From assembly GCA_001936135.1 (NCBI GenBank), contig CP012812.1, positions 496,001 to 560,000 on the forward strand: 64,000 bases of DNA. The letters are read 5' to 3'. This DNA comes from Saccharomycopsis fibuligera x Saccharomycopsis cf. fibuligera (lineage: Eukaryota > Ascomycota > Saccharomycetes > Ascoideales > Saccharomycopsidaceae). Of the stretch, positions 29,676-39,309 are shown piece after piece. A model generated the notes under the pieces. It did no database searches, was not told where the DNA came from, and worked only from the letters and a program-made list of their open reading frames with translations. A program made the translations under genes and the position numbers. Position 1 is the first letter of the stretch. Every line of letters begins with the position of its first letter.

Positions 29676-32159
29676 ATGGCTTCCGTTGCCCCACAAACCA
29701 CATCGGCAAATATTTTGCCTTCTATTCAGATAAATGTTGATTACAGAGACATAACTAGCAAAATCAAAGATTTTTTGTTACATTATAAAGTCCAAGGCAA
29801 TGCTGATTTGACGCTCAATGACATTCACGAGTCTCAGATTGATGACTTGAGCAACAACTTGCAAAATGCCAACATTGGTACTGGTCCAAAGTACATGTAC
29901 TTGCTACAGAAGATTGCAAACAGAGATCTTTCTACTTTATATGTTGATTTAGACGATATCAAAAGCTACGAAGAAAGTATTCTTTTTAATAACTCTAGAA
30001 ACACTGGTTCAAGAGGCAACAGCAACTTGGTAGACTTGGTTTGCTCCAACGCTTTACATTACACTGAGCTTTTTTCTAAAGTTATTGATGAAATCTTACC
30101 AGAGCCAACTGTTGATATCAGTTATAAAGATGATGTGTTGGATGTTATTGTGCGCCAGAGAAAATTGAGAAACTTGAGATTACAATCAGAGAACCAAGAA
30201 GAACTAGTAAGCTCAGGCTTAGTAAGTGAAGATAGTCAAAGACAAGCTGCACCATCAGACCAAAATGAATTGTTCCCACCATCTTTGACCAGAAGATTTT
30301 GCTTATATTTCAGACCTTTGACTGATATATATCATAGACCAGTTGGCGGGGTTAGTAGCGGTAAAGCTTTAGCCGTTAGAGATGTTAAAGGTAGTTTATT
30401 AGGCCAGTTGATCACCGTCAGAGGTATTGTTACAAGAGTCTCTGATGTGAAACCTTTAATTCAAGTTAATGCTTATACTTGTGACAAATGTGGGTTTGAA
30501 ATTTTCCAAGAAGTCAACTCCAAGACATTCACTCCATTATCTGAATGTACTTCTGAAGAGTGTGTGAAGAACCAGTCCAAAGGTCAACTTTTCATGAGTA
30601 CTAGAGCTTGTAAATTTTCCGCATTCCAAGATGTCAGAATCCAAGAATTGGCTAATCAAGTGCCAGTGGGCCACATCCCAAGAAGTTTGGATGTGCATAT
30701 TAATGGTGACTTGGTCAGAAGTGTAAACCCTGGTGACACTGTTGATATTACCGGTATCTTTTTACCGGCCCCATATACTGGCTTCCAAGCTCTTAGAGCT
30801 GGCTTGCTTACCGATACTTACTTAGAAGCTCAATTCATCAGGCAGCACAAAAAAGCATACCAAGAATTAGTTTTGGATGCTGACGCAGAAATGAAAATTG
30901 AGTTGATTAGAACTAATGGTAACTTGTATGAAAGACTTGCTAAATCGATTGCGCCAGAAATTTTTGGTCAAGAAGATGTGAAGAAGGCACTTTTACTTCT
31001 ACTTATTGGGGGTGTTACTAAGGAAATGAAGGATGGGATGAAAATCAGAGGTGATATTAATGTTTGTTTGATGGGTGATCCTGGTGTAGCCAAATCTCAA
31101 TTGTTGAAGAGTATTTCCAAGATTGCCCCTAGAGGTGTTTACACTACTGGTAGAGGTTCTTCTGGGGTTGGTTTAACTGCTGCGGTGATGAGAGATCCAG
31201 TTACTGATGAAATGGTGCTTGAAGGTGGTGCTTTAGTGCTTGCAGATAATGGTATTTGTTGTATTGATGAATTCGATAAGATGGATGAAAATGATCGTAC
31301 TGCAATTCACGAAGTCATGGAACAACAAACGATCTCAATTTCTAAAGCTGGGATCAACACCACTTTGAATGCCAGATCTTCAATATTAGCTGCTGCTAAC
31401 CCTGTTTACGGTAGATACAATCCAAGATTATCACCTTTGGAAAACATAAACTTGCCGGCTGCTTTGCTTTCAAGATTCGATATCTTGTTTTTGCTATTGG
31501 ATACACCAACTAGAGAAACTGACGAAAAATTAGCAGCCCACGTTGCTTATGTGCACATGAATAATAAGCCACCAACTCTTGATTTCCAACCAATAGATCC
31601 AATGACCATTAGACAGTTTATTTCTAAAGCAAGAACCTTCAAACCAGTTGTTCCAAAAGAAGTAGGTGAATATGCCGTCAACTCATACATCAAATTAAGA
31701 CAAGAATCTAAACAGAATGAAGGCTCAATTAAACAATTTTCTCATGCTACCCCAAGAACCTTTTTGGCTATTTTGAGAATGGCTCAAGCTTTGGCTAGAT
31801 TGAGATTTGATAACGAAGTTTCCAGTGAAGATGTAGATGAAGCCCTTAGATTAATAGAAGTATCCAAGGCCTCGTTGAACAAGAAGGAAAATGAGGCTGA
31901 AAAGGAATTAACCTCCACTGGTAAAGTGTACCTTTTGATCAAGAACCTTGCACAGCAAGCCAAGAAGCGCAATGAACTTATTGATGGTAATCCAGTGTTG
32001 GATTTCGAAAAAGTCGAGAGCAGAGTCTTGCGGTCTGGGTTCACTAAGGACCAGTTTGATGACTGTATTAATGAATATGCTTTCTTGAACGTTTGGGTTG
32101 TTGATAGAGATAATGATAAGTTGTACTTTATTGACGTGGTGGATGATATTGATCTTTAG
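29676..32159 (+). CDS. MCM7: Mcm7 subunit of the MCM2-7 replicative helicase
   Basis: 827-aa AAA+ subunit of the heterohexameric CMG helicase that licenses and unwinds origins in the nucleus. The N-terminal GPKYMYLLQKIANR block is Mcm7-specific. The zinc finger is YTCDKCGFEIFQE (about 267-279) with a later Cys pair ECTSEECVKN. The MCM box has Walker A GDPGVAKSQ near 467-475, Walker B CCIDEFDKM near 527-535, and arginine finger LLSRFDILF near 597. The C-terminal winged-helix region ends with VVDDIDL. Length matches S. cerevisiae Mcm7 (845 aa). By my scan it contains no in-phase CTG codon; leucine is written TTG/TTA/CTT. It is convergent with SIT4. Confidence 0.97.
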   Translation: MASVAPQTTSANILPSIQINVDYRDITSKIKDFLLHYKVQGNADLTLNDIHESQIDDLSNNLQNANIGTGPKYMYLLQKIANRDLSTLYVDLDDIKSYEESILFNNSRNTGSRGNSNLVDLVCSNALHYTELFSKVIDEILPEPTVDISYKDDVLDVIVRQRKLRNLRLQSENQEELVSSGLVSEDSQRQAAPSDQNELFPPSLTRRFCLYFRPLTDIYHRPVGGVSSGKALAVRDVKGSLLGQLITVRGIVTRVSDVKPLIQVNAYTCDKCGFEIFQEVNSKTFTPLSECTSEECVKNQSKGQLFMSTRACKFSAFQDVRIQELANQVPVGHIPRSLDVHINGDLVRSVNPGDTVDITGIFLPAPYTGFQALRAGLLTDTYLEAQFIRQHKKAYQELVLDADAEMKIELIRTNGNLYERLAKSIAPEIFGQEDVKKALLLLLIGGVTKEMKDGMKIRGDINVCLMGDPGVAKSQLLKSISKIAPRGVYTTGRGSSGVGLTAAVMRDPVTDEMVLEGGALVLADNGICCIDEFDKMDENDRTAIHEVMEQQTISISKAGINTTLNARSSILAAANPVYGRYNPRLSPLENINLPAALLSRFDILFLLLDTPTRETDEKLAAHVAYVHMNNKPPTLDFQPIDPMTIRQFISKARTFKPVVPKEVGEYAVNSYIKLRQESKQNEGSIKQFSHATPRTFLAILRMAQALARLRFDNEVSSEDVDEALRLIEVSKASLNKKENEAEKELTSTGKVYLLIKNLAQQAKKRNELIDGNPVLDFEKVESRVLRSGFTKDQFDDCINEYAFLNVWVVDRDNDKLYFIDVVDDIDL

Positions 32160-32849
32160 GTTGCTTGATATGTGTTTTCATTAAATTTATTTCTTTGTTT
32201 TGTTTTGTTTTATTGTCATTTTTTTTTTTTATGTGTATAAGTTTGTGTAGATTAAAGCATGTTTTGGAGGAACTCGCACTGTAGAATCGAAAAAGCTATC
32301 GAAGTGTTAGCAGTTCTTATATAAATGGGTTCATGGTAAAAATAGGTCCGTACTTCATAGGGGAACTCAAGATGTCCCGAACAATACCAAGAAATGCAAA
32401 CGCACTTGAGTCGTTTGAATGTTGCAAAAGCATATTGTGTTAGATTGCATATATATCAAGCCATAAACTTAATGGGCCAAGTAGGGCATAAGAGCAAATG
32501 TATTATGAATTACTAACTAATACTAAAAACATCATCAACAAATGATTATGAATACTGGTCAATAAATGCTTAGCAGAACAAAAAGAAAAAGAAACAAAAA
32601 CGGGAAACACTAGCACTTTGTGAATTATTTTAATGAAAAAGTACCATAAGTTAATAAATCAATCGGAAAAGGGAAAAACAAAAATGAATTAGAATGAGTA
32701 AAAATTAATTCAAAAAAAAAAAGGTCATTACTGATACAATAGATAAAAAGTATATAAGTGAACATACAAAAAAGAATAATAATTGATCGGAAAAACTAAA
32801 GAAAAAAAAAAAAAAAAAAAAACAACTAAAAAACACTTAAAGTCATATC
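32160..32849. other. Intergenic region between convergent MCM7 and SIT4
   Basis: AT-rich shared 3' flank ending in an A-rich tract (32800-32822). I see no gene here. Confidence 0.55.
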
Positions 32850-33782
32850 TCATAAAAAGTAATCACTTCTTTGTTGTTTTTCTGGGGCCATGCGTTGAGA
32901 ATCATCCGGCACTGCACTGAAAATTTTAAATTGTGGATTCAAGTCTTCGTCTACTTTCATAACACTTGCAACATTACCACATCTATAACAGTAATTTGGA
33001 GCAGACCAAACTGTGACCACGTCCTTATCTTTGAAATGGTACCTAAACCCTTCCATCACCAATTGATGTGCTCTAGCTATCAACTTCAAATCATTAACGT
33101 AATTGAACTCTCTTGCGACCCTTGATCCAAATAACCACCCTGCACCTCTCGGGGATACAGACCAATTCTTCACATTATCCGGATCAGACCAAACCAAATC
33201 ACAGAAGCCACCCTCGTGTGGGATTTCTTGTGCTCTTGATAACACTCTAATTTGATCGAGCATTCTGATTTCTGGAGATAATCCGCCGTGTATACACAAT
33301 ATTTTGCCATCAATAATGGCTGCTAGCGTCAAAAAGTCAAAAACTTGACAGCAGTATTTCCATACAGTAGTTGAGCCATATTTGGTCAAACATTCTTCAT
33401 AAAAACCATAAACTTGGGTAATCTGTCTTGATTCATGATTACCGCGTACTAAAGTAATTCTTGATGAGTATTTAACTTTTAAACACATCAACAATGTGAA
33501 TGTTTCTAAAGAAAAGTAGCCTCTATCAACATAGTCTCCCAAAAAGATGTAGTTGATATTGTCAGGAAACCCACCACTTATTCTGAAAAGCTCCAATAGG
33601 TCATGGAATTGACCGTGGATGTCACCACAAACGGTTACGGGGCTCTTCACCGGTTGAATGTTAGACTCTTCCATAAGGATTTCCTTCACCATTTCACAAA
33701 GCTCCTTCATGTCATTTTCATGTAATGCTTGACATTTTTTCACGGTTTCCAACCATTCATCTGGTCCTCGTCTTCCTGGCAT
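32850..33782 (-). CDS. SIT4: Sit4 / PP6-type serine/threonine phosphatase catalytic subunit
   Basis: 310-aa PPP-family phosphatase working with SAP subunits downstream of TORC1, in G1/S progression and stress signalling. Metal-binding motifs are GDIHG (53-57), GDYVDRG (82-88) and RGNHE (113-117). [36 protein letters not shown] and the C-terminal YFL are the PP2A/PP6-type hallmarks, and the last Leu is the usual carboxymethylation site. The start [16 protein letters not shown] is the Sit4 signature, which separates it from Pph21/22 and Ppg1. Its length is nearly identical to S. cerevisiae Sit4. No oddities. Confidence 0.96.
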   Translation of the reverse strand: MPGRRGPDEWLETVKKCQALHENDMKELCEMVKEILMEESNIQPVKSPVTVCGDIHGQFHDLLELFRISGGFPDNINYIFLGDYVDRGYFSLETFTLLMCLKVKYSSRITLVRGNHESRQITQVYGFYEECLTKYGSTTVWKYCCQVFDFLTLAAIIDGKILCIHGGLSPEIRMLDQIRVLSRAQEIPHEGGFCDLVWSDPDNVKNWSVSPRGAGWLFGSRVAREFNYVNDLKLIARAHQLVMEGFRYHFKDKDVVTVWSAPNYCYRCGNVASVMKVDEDLNPQFKIFSAVPDDSQRMAPEKQQRSDYFL

Positions 33783-34675
33783 ATTGTGTTATTTTATTAT
33801 TTTATTATTGTGTTGATTTGAATGTTAACTGCCACTAATCTATTGTAAGTGTGATTTGAATATTTGTAGTCAAAACTAAGTTTTATGAACTTTTGTAAAT
33901 GCTTTACTGTTAACACAGTAGTACCGCTAGTCTTTTGCCGTTGTACAAAGCAAACAAAGCAACTATATCTCTTCTCAGGTTTTGGACCCGGTGAGTAAGT
34001 GTGTGTGTGAGTAAAGTAGTAGATTGAAACGCTCTATACTGTATTAAAATGCAACAAGAACGGGAGCTGCCGGGAAACCTATGCAAGCTGCTGAACCAAA
34101 AGAACAAAAAGACGATTAAATTGACCGCCGTTGTGGTTTTACTTGACGTCGTCTAGTGTTGACTGTTCCTATCGATGACTATATCGCTTGCCGTTCTGAA
34201 ACCGCTTCAATTTTACTTTTTTTTTCCTCTTTGATTTTTGTTGATTTTCGTTGTGTCGATGACACGTGACCATCATGTACACTTCCCAGTTGAATTGCGC
34301 ATGCGCTCGCCACCACTTGCTGACTCTCAACATTAACGCGGCCGTCACCGTCACCAGTTACAAGCTCTCACTCTGTCAGATGGTTGATTCGATAATTTGA
34401 AGAATCAATATGAACCAAAGTGTTGAATAATGTTATTAATAAATTCTATAAAAATATAAAAACCGAAAAACGAAACTAAAAAAAAAAAAAAAAAAGCAGA
34501 GGCAGCAGAAACAGGAAGAAAATTCAGTTTTAACAAGATCAAAAAATCTCGCAGAAATAGCATGCCCAAAACAAATAAAACAGTCGCTCTATAAAGCCAA
34601 ATAAAACGGAAAAAAAGCGATAACCAAATTAAAAAAAAAAAAAAAAAATACTTTATAAGTCTATAGCATTGTATG
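33783..34675. other. SIT4 promoter and 3' flank of the first hexose transporter
   Basis: 893 bp. It contains a CACGTG E-box-like site near 34263 and two A-rich runs (34480-34496 and 34630-34650). Reading frames here are composition-driven. I see no gene. Confidence 0.5.
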
Positions 34676-36241
34676 TCACACCTCTTTAGCCTCAACAGAC
34701 TTGACATTTTCAATAACCAATTCTGTCTTGTGGTTGTAATTTTTAGTAGGAGCAAAATTTGCAGTTCTCCAAGCATGAGGATGGGTTTCGTATAATTCGT
34801 CCACTTCTTCTAACTTCAAATTCTTTGTTTCGTAGACAAACACAAAGGTAAACAAAAAAGCAAGAATATTGCAGGCACCCCAAATAAAATACACTTTTGC
34901 ACCCAAACCTGCGTTTCCTGGTCCATCATCAACCAAGTACGGAGTAGCATAAGCAATAGCAAAATTCCATAACCAGTTTGATGCAGTGGCAACACCCATT
35001 GATTTGGCTCTGACTTTCAATGGAAAAATTTCACCGCATATAACCCAGACAATTGGGCCGAAGGATAAACCAAAGAACCCGATAAAAATACAAATAAAAG
35101 CAATCATTACTTTATTGGTTGTGTCTCCGCTCTTTGCTGCCACCGAAGTGATGGAAATAATAAAGTCACTGATTGCCATTCCCGCAGAACCCACTAGAAG
35201 CACTGGTCTTCTGCCGTAGACCTCAACACAAATCATCCCAGGAATAGTCATCACACAGTTGATAAGGTTGCACACAATATTAATCACAAACGAATTCTTA
35301 ATGCCTGCATTTTTAAAAAAGGTGACACCATAGTAAAACACGAAATTGATACCAGTCAACTGCTGGAATGCTTGCACTCCCGCACCAGCAATAATTCGCT
35401 TCAATTGGCGGCCTTCAGTGGTAAACACGTCTTTCCAGCTAGCTTCACCAAAAGTCATTTCATAATCGTAATTAGCCTTGATTTCGTCATATTCTTGTTC
35501 AATTCTAGAATCCTCAATTGGCAACATTCTTAAAATCGACAAAGATTTGAAAGCTTTGTCTTTTCTGTTTTTGGTGACGTAAAATCTTGGCGTTTCCGGA
35601 AGGAACAAAAACCCAATCCCAATAATTAAAGCCCAAGCATGTTGAACGGCAATTGGGATTCTGTAACTGCCACTATCATTTCTCTTATGTGTAGCATTGA
35701 TAATAATGGTTGCGAGCACCAAGCCAAAGGCAAAGGCAAATTGATATAGTGACACGATTGCCCCTCTAACATTCTTAGGTACTGTTTCGGATTGGTATAA
35801 AGGAACAACCGCAGCAGTTATACCAACACCAAAACCTGCAAAAAATCTGCCGGCAATCAAAAGTTTTGTCTCAGTAGATGCAGTTTGCATTGCCGTACCA
35901 AGATTAAAAAAGACTAGAGTGCCCACAATAATGCACCAACGTCTTCCAACTCTATCCGAAAAAGCAGGGGCCACCATTGCACCAACAAAAGTTCCCAATG
36001 ACAAAATGGAAACAATGAGACCGTTCTCGGTAGAAGTAAACTTCCCCACTAGCGTACGAGGGAACCGTTCAAGCACATAGTCCATAGCTAATATCCCAGA
36101 AATAGTCCCTGTATCGTATCCCATAAGCATGCCACTAAAAGCAGCAAAGACACCTACAAAGATGGACATGAACTTGGAGCCCTCATCGGGTCTCGCCTTA
36201 GTCTGGAAAATTCCCCGAAATATTTGCATAAGCTCCGACAT
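34676..36241 (-). CDS. Hexose transporter (MFS sugar porter), copy 1 of a tandem pair
   Basis: 521-aa, 12-TM major facilitator of the fungal HGT/HXT type, moving glucose and related hexoses across the plasma membrane. Hallmarks are GYDTGTISGI in TM1, SDRVGRRWC in the TM2-3 loop, PLYQSETVPKNVRGA, LPETPRFYVTKNRK, QQLTGINFVFYYG in TM7, GPIVWVICGEIFPLKVRAKS in TM10 and FVYETKNLKLEEVDELYE after TM12. The C-terminal tail is short, so it is a transporter and not an Snf3/Rgt2-type sensor. It resembles Candida Hgt6/7/8 and the neighbour at 37497-39095, so the pair arose by duplication. The substrate cannot be fixed from sequence. Confidence 0.88.
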   Translation of the reverse strand: MSELMQIFRGIFQTKARPDEGSKFMSIFVGVFAAFSGMLMGYDTGTISGILAMDYVLERFPRTLVGKFTSTENGLIVSILSLGTFVGAMVAPAFSDRVGRRWCIIVGTLVFFNLGTAMQTASTETKLLIAGRFFAGFGVGITAAVVPLYQSETVPKNVRGAIVSLYQFAFAFGLVLATIIINATHKRNDSGSYRIPIAVQHAWALIIGIGFLFLPETPRFYVTKNRKDKAFKSLSILRMLPIEDSRIEQEYDEIKANYDYEMTFGEASWKDVFTTEGRQLKRIIAGAGVQAFQQLTGINFVFYYGVTFFKNAGIKNSFVINIVCNLINCVMTIPGMICVEVYGRRPVLLVGSAGMAISDFIISITSVAAKSGDTTNKVMIAFICIFIGFFGLSFGPIVWVICGEIFPLKVRAKSMGVATASNWLWNFAIAYATPYLVDDGPGNAGLGAKVYFIWGACNILAFLFTFVFVYETKNLKLEEVDELYETHPHAWRTANFAPTKNYNHKTELVIENVKSVEAKEV

Positions 36242-37496
36242 TATGGTGTTTTATTTGTTTGTTATAAGTAATGTTTTTGGTTCATTTATTTCTCAAAAAG
36301 GAAAAAGCTTGCTCCGTGTTGCAAAGCTTATAGAAGTGATGATTGAGATCTCGGATAATTCTAGATGCTGGAAATCTGGATATGCACCGAAAGTAAAAGC
36401 ATAGAATGGTCGCTGATGTCGGGGAGAGGATGAATCAAATATGTATAGCGGAGCGGAGCACCTAGCCTAGCTATAGCAAAATAAAATAGCAGTAAAAACA
36501 GCGACAATGAGTGATCCAGATTATGTTTGTGAAAGTAGAATACTTTTCAGCCGGAAAGAAGATTGAAAAGAAAGAAGCAAGTGGAAAATCTTCCTGGCTA
36601 TTAATAATTATTAATACAGTCAAGGCGCACCGAGGAACCAAGTGAAAAAAATGGAAAATCCCATTGCAAACTGTGGCGCGCAGCGATAAAATTGATGGGT
36701 GCCGCGATGCGCTCACCACGGTTGCCCGGCGGAGTCTTTCCACTTTAAAACATGTTTTTGTCCGTACTGGTTTGAGTCCCCAAAACACCTAATTAGGAAG
36801 GGGGCCGGTCCAAGACACTTTTTATTAAACAAAACCTCGAGGTTTTGGATGTGTAAACACCCCTCCAGTGTGGTTAAAAAAACTGCAGGTGCCTTTTCAA
36901 TCAGTTGGGGCGGCTTTCACTAGAAATGAAATTTTTATCAGAACTCGTGTTGCGTGGTATGTACGTACTGCATTAGTCATTATCAATCGAAAAGGGTCTT
37001 TTTATAGGACAATAGTGCCCAAAAGAGACTCGCAGTTTTGTCATATTATTGGTGCGTGCAAAACCTCTGCTGCACGTGGAGTGAGCTCATGTATAATATA
37101 AGTACAGACTAAGCGAGTGACAGGTAACGTCAATGATGCAGTGATCAATATGGCAGCCACCTCTATAATATCTACACTAGTTAATAAAAAAGAAAGCAGT
37201 CATTATTCATAAAAGTAAATACGAAAACTAACTGAGAAGCTAAAAAAAATAACTATGAGAAAAAGCAATTGGAAAAAACAAAATTAAAAACTCAGTCGTT
37301 AGCAGAAATTAAAAATAAAAAGGGAAAAAAGGCTGTATAAAATCAAAAGATTTTAGTAAAAAGAAAAATCATATCAGATTAAAAGCAAAAAAAAAGGGAA
37401 CAAACAGGTAATCAAAATAGTGCTTGACTGTAAAAATGTAAAATGTGTAAGTTTCAGGCACAAAACAACAAGAAAAAAATCATTCTAAATGCTAGT
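36242..37496. other. Intergenic region between the two hexose transporters
   Basis: 1.25 kb holding the copy-1 promoter. It has one CGGANNA (Rgt1-like) site near 36354 and a moderately GC-rich patch at 36600-36800. The downstream half is A-rich. I see no gene here. Confidence 0.45.
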
Positions 37497-39095
37497 TTAG
37501 ACACTAACTTCAGAGTGAGCGACAGCTTCCTTTGGCTCAGCCTCAGTCTTGGAAACTGGAGTGGCTTCATCATGATGCAAGAAGGTAGTTGGCTTGAAAT
37601 GCTTTGATTGCCATGCATGAGGAATGGTTTGGTACAATTCATCAACTTGTTCCAACTTCAAGTTCTTGGTTTCATAAACAAACACATAAGCGAAAAGAAG
37701 ACAGATAAGATTACAAGAACCCCAGATAAAGTAAACCTTACCACCCAAGTTAGCATTACCTGGACCAGAATCGACCAAGTATGGGGTAGCATAAGCAATA
37801 CCAAAGTTCCACAACCAGTTAGAAGCGGTACAGAGAGCAACAGACTTGGCTCTGACTCTCAATGGGAAAATTTCTGAACAAATAGTCCAACAAAGAGGAC
37901 CCCAGGTCATAGCAAAACATGCAATGAAAATACAAATAAATGCAATCATCACGTTGTTTGAAGCACCCTCATTGTCAGAGGCAACAGAGGTAATTGAGAC
38001 AATGTAGTCAGAAATAAACATACCAAGAGCACCAAAAATCATCAATGGTCTTCTACCCCACAATTCAACAAAAACAATACCTGGGATGGTGGTAACAACA
38101 TTAATAACGTTACAAATAACTTGAATCAAGAAAGAGTTCTTAATACCAGCATTTTGGAAGAAAGTAACACCGTAGTAGAAGACAAAGTTAATACCGGTCA
38201 ATTGTTGTAAAGCTTGGATAACGACACCAGTGAAGAGTCTCTTTCTTTGACTGTTACCAGAGGACACAATGTCTAACCAACCAGAAGAACCAATAGACAA
38301 TTCAAAATCATGGTTAGCTTTGATTTCTTCATACTCTTCGGCAATAACTGGATGATCAATTGGTAATTTTCTCAATCTAGCTAAGGCTTTAATGGCTTTT
38401 TCTTTCTTGTCATTCTTAACATAAAATCTTGGACTTTCTGGCAACAAAAGGATACCAATACCCAACACCAAAGCCCAGACAAATTGAATAGCAATTGGAA
38501 TTCTGTAAGATCCAGAATCACTTCTTTTGTGGGTAGCATTGTTGACAATGTTGGCCAACAACAAGCCAATAGTAATAGCAAATTGATATAAACCAACTAA
38601 AGCACCTCTAATCCATTTTGGAACGGATTCTGCTTGGTATAATGGAATAGTTGAAGAAATCAAACCAACACCGAGACCAGCAAACACTCTTCCGGCAACC
38701 AACAATTCAATAGCAGTAGCTGCAGTTTGTAAAATAATACCAAAGTTAAAGACAATCAAAGCAGAGACAGCAATCGTGGTACGACGACCAATTTTATCTG
38801 AGAAGTATGGAGCCACCAATGATCCCACAAAGGTACCCAAGGACAAGATAGAGACAATTAAAGAGTGTTCTGAAGAACTAAATTCACCAACTTTATCCTC
38901 TGGGAATCTATCTAGCACGTACTTCATTTCTAAAATACCACTGATAGTACCAGTGTCGTAACCAAAAAGAATACCACCAAAGGCAGCAAACACACCCACG
39001 AAGATAGCCATGAAGGTTGACCCTTCTTTCTTTTCTTCAGTGTTCACAAACCTCTCGAGAAATGCTTTATGAGCAGGCTTTTCTGTTTTAGCCAT
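37497..39095 (-). CDS. Hexose transporter (MFS sugar porter), copy 2 of a tandem pair
   Basis: 532-aa, 12-TM sugar porter paralogous to the gene at 34676-36241. It shares GYDTGTISGILEM, SDKIGRRTT, PLYQAESVPKWIRGA, LPESPRFYVKNDKK, QQLTGINFVFYYG, GPLCWTICSEIFPLRVRAKS and YETKNLKLEQVDELYQ. Both cytosolic ends are short. The codons are strongly biased (nearly all TTG for Leu, AGA for Arg, ACC/ATT/GTT type choices), suggesting very high expression and more than its neighbour. Its 5' flank carries a GGGGGCCCCC palindrome and three CGGANNA sites compatible with Mig1/Rgt1 glucose control. It is probably a high-affinity Hgt-type glucose transporter; the exact orthologue is unclear. Confidence 0.9.
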   Translation of the reverse strand: MAKTEKPAHKAFLERFVNTEEKKEGSTFMAIFVGVFAAFGGILFGYDTGTISGILEMKYVLDRFPEDKVGEFSSSEHSLIVSILSLGTFVGSLVAPYFSDKIGRRTTIAVSALIVFNFGIILQTAATAIELLVAGRVFAGLGVGLISSTIPLYQAESVPKWIRGALVGLYQFAITIGLLLANIVNNATHKRSDSGSYRIPIAIQFVWALVLGIGILLLPESPRFYVKNDKKEKAIKALARLRKLPIDHPVIAEEYEEIKANHDFELSIGSSGWLDIVSSGNSQRKRLFTGVVIQALQQLTGINFVFYYGVTFFQNAGIKNSFLIQVICNVINVVTTIPGIVFVELWGRRPLMIFGALGMFISDYIVSITSVASDNEGASNNVMIAFICIFIACFAMTWGPLCWTICSEIFPLRVRAKSVALCTASNWLWNFGIAYATPYLVDSGPGNANLGGKVYFIWGSCNLICLLFAYVFVYETKNLKLEQVDELYQTIPHAWQSKHFKPTTFLHHDEATPVSKTEAEPKEAVAHSEVSV

Positions 39096-39299
39096 TATGT
39101 ATAATGTATGATAATGTTTGAAATAATACTGTTTATATAAAGTGATTGATAAATGAGTTGATAGAGAGAAAAGCTATAAAAAAAATGAAACGCGATATAT
39201 AAGAAATCTCAACACAAGAGAAATAGCATCCTTTTTATATTAAAATTTTGTTGAAGTATGTACTTTTAAATAGTTGACAAAAAATGCCAGCAGACGATA

Positions 39300-39309
39300 G
39301 GGGGCCCCC
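39300..39309. promoter_or_regulatory. GGGGGCCCCC palindrome upstream of the hexose transporter
   Basis: A perfect 10-bp G5C5 palindrome lies 205 bp upstream of the transporter start in otherwise AT-rich DNA. Mig1-type C2H2 repressors bind G/C-rich GGGG cores next to AT tracts, so this is a candidate glucose-repression site. Binding is inferred. Confidence 0.4.
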
